Source: Spirosoma fluviale | GTDB taxonomy: Bacteria > Bacteroidota > Bacteroidia > Cytophagales > Spirosomataceae | Direction: 5' to 3' | Length of the DNA: 7,040 bases | Assembly: GCA_945860325.1 (NCBI GenBank) | Contig: CAMARL010000097.1 | Span: 1-7,040, forward strand | Part shown: positions 1-4,269 of the stretch, piece by piece | Numbering within the stretch: position 1 is the stretch's first letter | How the letters are laid out: every line of letters begins with the position of its first letter | Made by a program: the position numbers and the translations under genes | The notes under the pieces: generated by a model | Told to the model about the DNA's origin: nothing | Database searches by the model: none | What the model saw: the letters and a program-made list of their open reading frames with translations, nothing else

Positions 1-1082
1 GAGTTCATTACTTCGGTTTGTTTGCGAATTGATTCTGAGTGAATCAATTTAAACAATTCCTCTACAAACTCAGGATATAAAGCTAAACCTTTGGCTTGAT
101 TTGCACGATCACTATGAAGTTGCTTCCAACGATCTAATTGCAAAACAGCTACATTATTATCACGCTTGTACTCACCTAATTTTTCTACTACGGCCATGCG
201 AGCAGCTAAAACTTCTAATACTTCGCGGTCAATGTTATCAATTTTCTCACGAAGGCTAGCTAATTCATCTGAAAAATCAGCGCCATAATTGGCATTACGA
301 ACATCCAAATCACGTAACATCTCACCCAATTTCTCCGGGGTAACTTGTTGGGACGCATCTGACCAAGCCGCATCAGGATCTCTGTGCGTCTCAATAATCA
401 TACCATCATAATTTAAATCAAGAATTCTTTGAGATAATTCCATTAATAGAGCGCGCTTTCCAGCCATGTGAGATGGATCACCGATCAATGGCATTTGAGG
501 AAATAAACGCTTTAACTCTACCGCCATTGCCCACATAGGTGAGTTGCGGTATTTCGTTTCTTGGGCATTTGAAAAACCACGGTGAATCGCACCTAATTTT
601 TTAATGCCTGAACCTTGAAGACGCTCAAATGCACCTACCCAAAGAGCTAAATCTGGATTAACTGGGTTTTTAACTAATACGGGTACATCCACCCCCTTAA
701 GTGCATCGGCTAAATCTTGAACATTGAATGGATTCACTGTCGTACGAGCACCAATCCACAACACATCAACACCGTATTTCAAAGCCAACTCAACATGCTC
801 AGGTGTAGCAACCTCAATCGCTAATGGCAATCCAGTTTCTTTTTTCGCCTCCACTAACCACTTTAAAGCGGGTTCTCCCATCCCTTCAAAACTACCTGGA
901 CGTGTCCGTGGCTTCCAAACCCCAGCACGCATAATATGTGCATAACCCTCCGCTTTAATGCGACGAGCTGTTTCTAATACTTGCTCTTCCGTTTCAGCTG
1001 AACATGGACCCGCAATAATAAGCGGTTTCCCTTCCGTCTGAATCCATTCCTGCATAGGAATAATGTCTAAATTGGCATTCAT
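1..1082 (-). CDS. Bifunctional DAHP synthase / chorismate mutase type II (3' end cut by window edge)
   Basis: This enzyme should catalyse two steps of aromatic amino acid synthesis in the cytoplasm: condensation of phosphoenolpyruvate with erythrose 4-phosphate to DAHP, and rearrangement of chorismate to prephenate. Reading from the ATG at 1082, 360 codons are open to the window edge. Residues about 1-260 form a short type I-beta DAHP synthase barrel with no N-terminal regulatory domain. Visible motifs are AGPCSAE (Cys27), KPRTRPG (57-63), WIGARTTVNPF (109-119), LVKNP (136-140), GDPSHMAG (His205) and IIETH (Glu231), followed by Asp242. Cys27, His205, Glu231 and Asp242 match the metal ligands of the family. 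Residues about 272-360 are an AroQ chorismate mutase (LREKIDNID, AARM, GEYK, then RW and a late Gln355). This domain order is the form known from Bacteroidota such as Prevotella and Porphyromonas. Only a few C-terminal residues should be missing. Symbols vary (aroF, aroG, aroQ), so none is given. Confidence 0.95.
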   Translation of the reverse strand, partial: MNANLDIIPMQEWIQTEGKPLIIAGPCSAETEEQVLETARRIKAEGYAHIMRAGVWKPRTRPGSFEGMGEPALKWLVEAKKETGLPLAIEVATPEHVELALKYGVDVLWIGARTTVNPFNVQDLADALKGVDVPVLVKNPVNPDLALWVGAFERLQGSGIKKLGAIHRGFSNAQETKYRNSPMWAMAVELKRLFPQMPLIGDPSHMAGKRALLMELSQRILDLNYDGMIIETHRDPDAAWSDASQQVTPEKLGEMLRDLDVRNANYGADFSDELASLREKIDNIDREVLEVLAARMAVVEKLGEYKRDNNVAVLQLDRWKQLHSDRANQAKGLALYPEFVEELFKLIHSESIRKQTEVMN

Positions 1083-1195
1083 AATACTTCTTACGTTTTC
1101 AGGCAGCTTTCGCCTGTGATTTATGATTATTTATTTAATATGATACGAATATCGGTCAATATAAACTCTTATATTTGCAAGCAATTTTGTACTAA
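1083..1195. promoter_or_regulatory. Divergent intergenic region between DAHP synthase and proline dehydrogenase genes
   Basis: This AT-rich, 113-bp stretch lies between two divergent genes, so it should hold the promoter of each. The rightward promoter has a visible candidate -7 element (separate entry). For the leftward DAHP synthase gene I find only a weak candidate: a TTGACC read on the minus strand at 1159-1154, followed by AT-rich sequence without a convincing -7 box. A 5-bp inverted repeat, CAGGC/GCCTG at 1100-1116, would fall in the leader of the leftward transcript about 18 bases before the start codon. There is no room for a T-box or a peptide-type attenuator. Confidence 0.5.
1170..1177 (+). 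promoter_or_regulatory. Candidate Bacteroidota -7 promoter element for proline dehydrogenase-lspA
   Basis: TATATTTG at this position fits the TAnnTTTG consensus of the Bacteroidota primary sigma factor exactly. It ends 18 bases before the ATG at 1196, implying a very short leader of roughly 10-15 bases. I see no clear TTG-type -33 element at the expected distance upstream, so the call rests on the -7 match and position only. Confidence 0.4.
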
Positions 1196-2392
1196 ATGAC
1201 CCAAAATACTTCATCAAACGAATTGAAAAAGCTTTCCTTTGAGGACACCCACATCGCCTTTGCCTCCAAAAATAATTTTGAACTACAAAAAGCCTATTGG
1301 ATTTTTGCCATAATGAATCAAAATTGGTTTGTAAAGTTAGGCACTTTTTTCATCAAATTGTTCCTTTTTCTTCATTTTCCGATCAAAAAACTCATAAAAA
1401 CCACGATATTCCAACAATTCTGCGGAGGAGAATCTATTGCTGATTGTGAAAATACGATTCAAGGACTTAATAAAGTTTCGATTGGAACCATCCTCGATTA
1501 TTCAGTGGAGGGGGAAGAAAATGAAAAATCATTTCAAAAAACAAAAAATGAAATTTTAAGGACGATCGAGAAAGCCCATCAAGAACATTCGATACCTTTT
1601 GCGGTTTTTAAAGTCACGGGGATCTTCAGCTCAGAACTAATAGAACAATTCCAAATAGGTCCACTAGATGAAGATGATGAGTCATTATTCGCTTTGAGCA
1701 AAGAATATTTACTAGAAATTTGCCAAAAGGCGTTTGACTTACAAGTAAAACTTTTCATCGATGCGGAAGAAAGTTGGATTCAAAATTCCATCGACCTCCT
1801 CGCGTATGAGATGATGGAAAAATTCAATAAAAACAGCGTTATTATTTACAATACATTCCAAATGTATCGAGTGGATATGCTTGGAAATCTGACAAATGCC
1901 ATTAAGTCGGCCAAAGACCAGCATTATTTCTTAGGGGTTAAATTGGTCCGAGGAGCCTATTTAGAAAAGGAACGTCAGCGTTCCCACGAGGAAAACTATT
2001 CAGAGCCTTTACATAAAAGTAAGCATGATACAGATCGCGATTTTAATGCGGCGGTAGATTTGTGTTTACATAACTTGGAAACCGTTTATTTTTGTGTGGG
2101 AACGCATAATGAAGAAAGCTGTGTTCTTTTATGTGATAAGATGAATGCCTTGGGCATATCAACCAATCATCCACAAATTCACTTTGCGCAGTTGTTAGGT
2201 ATGTCAGATAATATCAGTTATAATTTGGCTTATTTTGGGTATAACGTGGCCAAATATGTTCCCTACGGCCCTATCGAATCTGTGATGCCCTATTTGTTTA
2301 GACGCGCCGAAGAGAACAGCTCAATTGCCGGGCAAACATCTAGGGAGTATGCCCTAATTAAAAAAGAAGTGAATAGAAGAAAGTTAATATGA
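1196..2392 (+). CDS. Proline dehydrogenase (monofunctional, FAD-dependent)
   Basis: This enzyme oxidises L-proline to pyrroline-5-carboxylate, passing electrons through FAD to the respiratory quinone pool; it is the first step of proline catabolism. The 398-residue protein is a single PRODH barrel without the DNA-binding or aldehyde dehydrogenase domains of long PutA proteins. Signature segments are LDYSVEG (100-106), FIDAEES (187-193), VKLVRGAYLEKER (248-260), FAQLLGMSD (330-338), YVPYGP (354-359) and YLFRRAEEN (366-374). Arg369, Arg370 and Glu373 align with the substrate-binding Arg/Arg/Glu of PutA. A hydrophobic stretch at about 44-62 is probably part of an amphipathic helix that touches the membrane. 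The start at 1196 follows an A/T-rich stretch with no Shine-Dalgarno sequence, as is normal in this phylum. The partner P5C dehydrogenase gene is not in the window. The stop overlaps the lspA start. Confidence 0.95.
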   Translation: MTQNTSSNELKKLSFEDTHIAFASKNNFELQKAYWIFAIMNQNWFVKLGTFFIKLFLFLHFPIKKLIKTTIFQQFCGGESIADCENTIQGLNKVSIGTILDYSVEGEENEKSFQKTKNEILRTIEKAHQEHSIPFAVFKVTGIFSSELIEQFQIGPLDEDDESLFALSKEYLLEICQKAFDLQVKLFIDAEESWIQNSIDLLAYEMMEKFNKNSVIIYNTFQMYRVDMLGNLTNAIKSAKDQHYFLGVKLVRGAYLEKERQRSHEENYSEPLHKSKHDTDRDFNAAVDLCLHNLETVYFCVGTHNEESCVLLCDKMNALGISTNHPQIHFAQLLGMSDNISYNLAYFGYNVAKYVPYGPIESVMPYLFRRAEENSSIAGQTSREYALIKKEVNRRKLI

Positions 2393-2976
2393 AGCATTTT
2401 CGATTTTTTTTATTGAGTTTATTCGTGATTTTGGTGGATCAAGGAATTAAGATGGGGGTACATTTTTATATGGAGCCTGGTTATTTTGGGCAAATCGAAC
2501 TCATTGGACCCTTATTTAAATTACATTATACGTTGAATCCAGGAATGGCCTTTGGGATCCAACTAGGTTCCATTTATGGCAAATTATTATTGACCAGTTT
2601 TAGAATTGTTGCCATGTTTGGCATTGGCTATTATTTATATTCGTTGACCAAAAAAAATAGCCCCATGGGTCTTTTAATCTGTGTATCACTGATTTTGGGT
2701 GGAGCCATCGGCAATTTAATTGACTCTGTTTTTTATGGGGTCTTTTTAGAAAATGCTCCCTATGGAGCCCCTATGAATTGGTTTCATGGCCAGGTGATTG
2801 ACATGTTCTTTTTTGATATTTGGGAGGGTATATTGCCTACTTGGGTTCCTCTGTGGGGTGGATCTTATTACTCGACGCCTATTTTCAATTTTGCTGATGC
2901 TGCCATATTTTGCGGAGTCGTAGCCATCATCATTTTTCAAAACAAATTTTTTGAAGCCAATAAACCTTTAGAATAA
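2389..2976 (+). CDS. lspA: Lipoprotein signal peptidase (signal peptidase II)
   Basis: LspA is an inner-membrane aspartyl protease that removes the signal peptide from prolipoproteins after lipid is attached to the lipobox cysteine. The 195 residues show the family blocks in order: ILVDQGIK (14-21), LNPGMAFG (49-56), GGAIGNLID (104-112), GQVIDMFFFD (134-143) and FNFADAAI (166-173). Asp138 and Asp170 are the expected catalytic pair. Four hydrophobic segments are visible, near 5-24, 66-86, 92-112 and 168-184. The protein is about 30 residues longer than the E. coli enzyme (164 residues), with extra sequence before Asp138 and between the two aspartates (a Trp- and Pro-rich stretch at about 144-165). 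Similar extensions are usual in Bacteroidota. The ATG lies in an ATGA overlap with the proline dehydrogenase stop, which implies translational coupling. A hairpin terminator follows directly after the stop. Confidence 0.97.
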   Translation: MKHFRFFLLSLFVILVDQGIKMGVHFYMEPGYFGQIELIGPLFKLHYTLNPGMAFGIQLGSIYGKLLLTSFRIVAMFGIGYYLYSLTKKNSPMGLLICVSLILGGAIGNLIDSVFYGVFLENAPYGAPMNWFHGQVIDMFFFDIWEGILPTWVPLWGGSYYSTPIFNFADAAIFCGVVAIIIFQNKFFEANKPLE

Positions 2977-2978
2977 AA

Positions 2979-3008
2979 AAAATAGACGTAATTTCTTACG
3001 TCTATTTT
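2979..3008. terminator. Bidirectional intrinsic terminator between lspA and ompH
   Basis: A perfect 13-bp inverted repeat (left arm 2979-2991, right arm 2996-3008) encloses a 4-base loop, TTTC. The core of the stem is TAGACGTAA paired with TTACGTCTA, and the outer stem is A:T pairs, so a run of A leads in and a run of T leads out. Read on either strand the hairpin ends in a U-rich tail. It sits 2 bases after the lspA stop and about 20 bases beyond the ompH stop of the opposite operon, so it can serve both converging transcripts. Confidence 0.9.
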
Positions 3009-3028
3009 CACTTGATATCTTAATTACC

Positions 3029-3649
3029 TTATTTCTTTGGAGCCGCTGGCTTTGCAGGAGCAGCTACAGGCTTAGCAGCCGCTGGGGCAGCAGCCGTTGG
3101 AGCAGCAGAAACTGGCTTAGGCGTAATGCCCATTTTCTTTAAAACTAGATCAGAAATAGCAGCTTCCGTGGGGTAATGCAATAAAATAGGAGCGGTTCCC
3201 ATACCTGCATCATAATTAAATACGTGTGTGTACGCATTTTCATTAGCAACTGCATGCATGTTTTCCTCAATTTTTTTCAACAAAGGTTGTAATAATTGAG
3301 CTTGCTTTTTCTGTAAAGAAGACTGAGAATTTTGCTGGAACTCTTGAATAGAAGTTTGTAAGTTTTGTAATTCCTTCTCTTTATCTTGTTTGATAATATC
3401 TGGAGTTTTAGTATCCGCATTCAACTTTTCAAAAGCGGCTAACTTATCTTGAAATTCCTTCACTTTTCCTTGGTAAAGAGTTTCATACTGCTTTTGAGTA
3501 TTTTTTAAATCTTCTTCCACTTGTTTCGCCTCAGGCATTTGGCTTAATATATAATCAGCATTGATAAATCCGATTTTAACTTGGGCCTTTAATGGTAATG
3601 TTGCCATACCGAACATTAGGCCTACGGCCAATAAAAATTTGTTTTTCAT
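3029..3649 (-). CDS. OmpH/Skp family periplasmic chaperone with Ala/Pro/Lys-rich tail
   Basis: This is probably a periplasmic holdase that binds unfolded outer-membrane proteins on their way to the Bam machine, by analogy with E. coli Skp. Of 206 residues, 1-23 form a signal peptide (Lys-rich start, hydrophobic core, KAQ at the likely cleavage site). The mature start VKIGFINADYILSQMPE is the typical OmpH opening. Residues about 40-135 are a Lys/Glu/Gln-rich coiled coil, matching the long tentacle helices of Skp. The segment YTHVFNYDAGMG to LVLKKMGI (140-175) is the returning strand-helix part of the body. Residues 177-206 are a low-complexity tail of Ala, Pro and Lys. This is the last gene of the uppS-bamA-ompH-ompH cluster. 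The 64-base AT-rich gap before it has no clear promoter. It differs clearly from its neighbour, so the two are old paralogues, not a recent duplication. Confidence 0.92.
   Translation of the reverse strand: MKNKFLLAVGLMFGMATLPLKAQVKIGFINADYILSQMPEAKQVEEDLKNTQKQYETLYQGKVKEFQDKLAAFEKLNADTKTPDIIKQDKEKELQNLQTSIQEFQQNSQSSLQKKQAQLLQPLLKKIEENMHAVANENAYTHVFNYDAGMGTAPILLHYPTEAAISDLVLKKMGITPKPVSAAPTAAAPAAAKPVAAPAKPAAPKK
3032..3121 (-). repeat. Ala/Pro/Lys low-complexity tail of the distal OmpH protein
   Basis: The last 30 codons (residues 177-206) encode almost only Ala, Pro, Lys and Val in irregular AAP, PVAAPAK and KPAAPKK units. The segment should be disordered, extended and positively charged, and the neighbouring OmpH paralogue lacks it. 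Tails of this kind often act as spacers or bind peptidoglycan or other envelope components, but no specific role can be read from the sequence. Confidence 0.8.
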
Positions 3650-3713
3650 ACGTTGTTTTCTATTTGTTAATTGTAAAATTAGGAATGTTTATGTTAAAAT
3701 AATGGGTTAATGT

Positions 3714-4253
3714 TTATTTTTTCAAATTAGGATCCAATTCTAATCCCAATTCCTCCAATATATAATCTGAATAATCATGTACAGGATTCGTGTAAATTAA
3801 AGCTAAACCGTCATTTGCCTTGTCAAACAAGAAATCTAATCTTTTTTGCCTCACGACTTTTTCAACCGCTTTCGAAATTTCATCCAAAATAGGCTTTAAA
3901 GCATTTTTCTTTGCTTTAAATAATTCACCCTCGGCGCCAAAAACAGCATTTTGAAACAATTTAGCTTCTTGATCTTTCTGTTTAATTTGCTGAAGACGTT
4001 GTTGGCGCAAATCCTCGGTCAGTAACAACTCTTCTAATTTAAATGCGCGTTCAAGAACAGTCACTTCATCCTTTTTAGCTTCTATTTCTTTGATCCATTG
4101 TTTGGTCATTTCATCCATTTTCACCTGTACTTTTTGGTATTCAGGCATTTTGGAAGTAATGAATTCCGTGTCAATGTATCCAAATTTTTGAGCGTTGCAG
4201 GTTGGGCCAACCAACAAACTCAAACCCAACAAGAAAAAAAACATTTTTTTCAT
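3714..4253 (-). CDS. OmpH/Skp family periplasmic chaperone (bamA-proximal copy)
   Basis: This is a second Skp-like chaperone of 179 residues, also expected to hold unfolded outer-membrane proteins in the periplasm. Residues 1-21 form a signal peptide (MKKMFFFLLGLSLLVG core) with likely cleavage after CNA, giving a mature start at QKFGYIDTEFITSKMPEYQ, the standard OmpH opening. Residues about 38-135 are a charged coiled coil rich in Lys, Glu and Gln. The end, FLFDKANDGLALIYTNP through DYILEELGL, is the conserved C-terminal body; here it keeps the DYSDYILEELG helix and stops soon after, without a low-complexity tail. The gene starts only 16 bases after the bamA stop, so it is almost surely co-transcribed with bamA. 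Met4 is an alternative start; Met1 gives the better n-region. Cys19 is not in a good lipobox. Confidence 0.93.
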   Translation of the reverse strand: MKKMFFFLLGLSLLVGPTCNAQKFGYIDTEFITSKMPEYQKVQVKMDEMTKQWIKEIEAKKDEVTVLERAFKLEELLLTEDLRQQRLQQIKQKDQEAKLFQNAVFGAEGELFKAKKNALKPILDEISKAVEKVVRQKRLDFLFDKANDGLALIYTNPVHDYSDYILEELGLELDPNLKK

Positions 4254-4269
4254 GTGCCAATTAATTTGC

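Noticed and set aside
724..945. Plus-strand open frame of 73 codons
   Set aside because: It lies wholly antisense to the well-conserved DAHP synthase barrel and its translation has no recognisable domain; a shadow frame.
1739..2940. Minus-strand open frames at 1739-1924 and 2746-2940
   Set aside because: They are antisense to conserved parts of proline dehydrogenase and lspA and show no protein-like features.
3684..3717. Direct repeat of AATGTTTAT (3684-3692 and 3709-3717) between the two ompH genes
   Set aside because: It is short, AT-rich and overlaps a stop codon; expected by chance in such sequence, and no regulator site is implied.
4185..4253. Possible lipoprotein signal in the bamA-proximal OmpH protein (Cys19 near the end of the signal peptide)
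   Set aside because: The residues before the Cys are VGPT, which does not fit the L-A/S-G/A lipobox; cleavage after CNA by signal peptidase I fits better.
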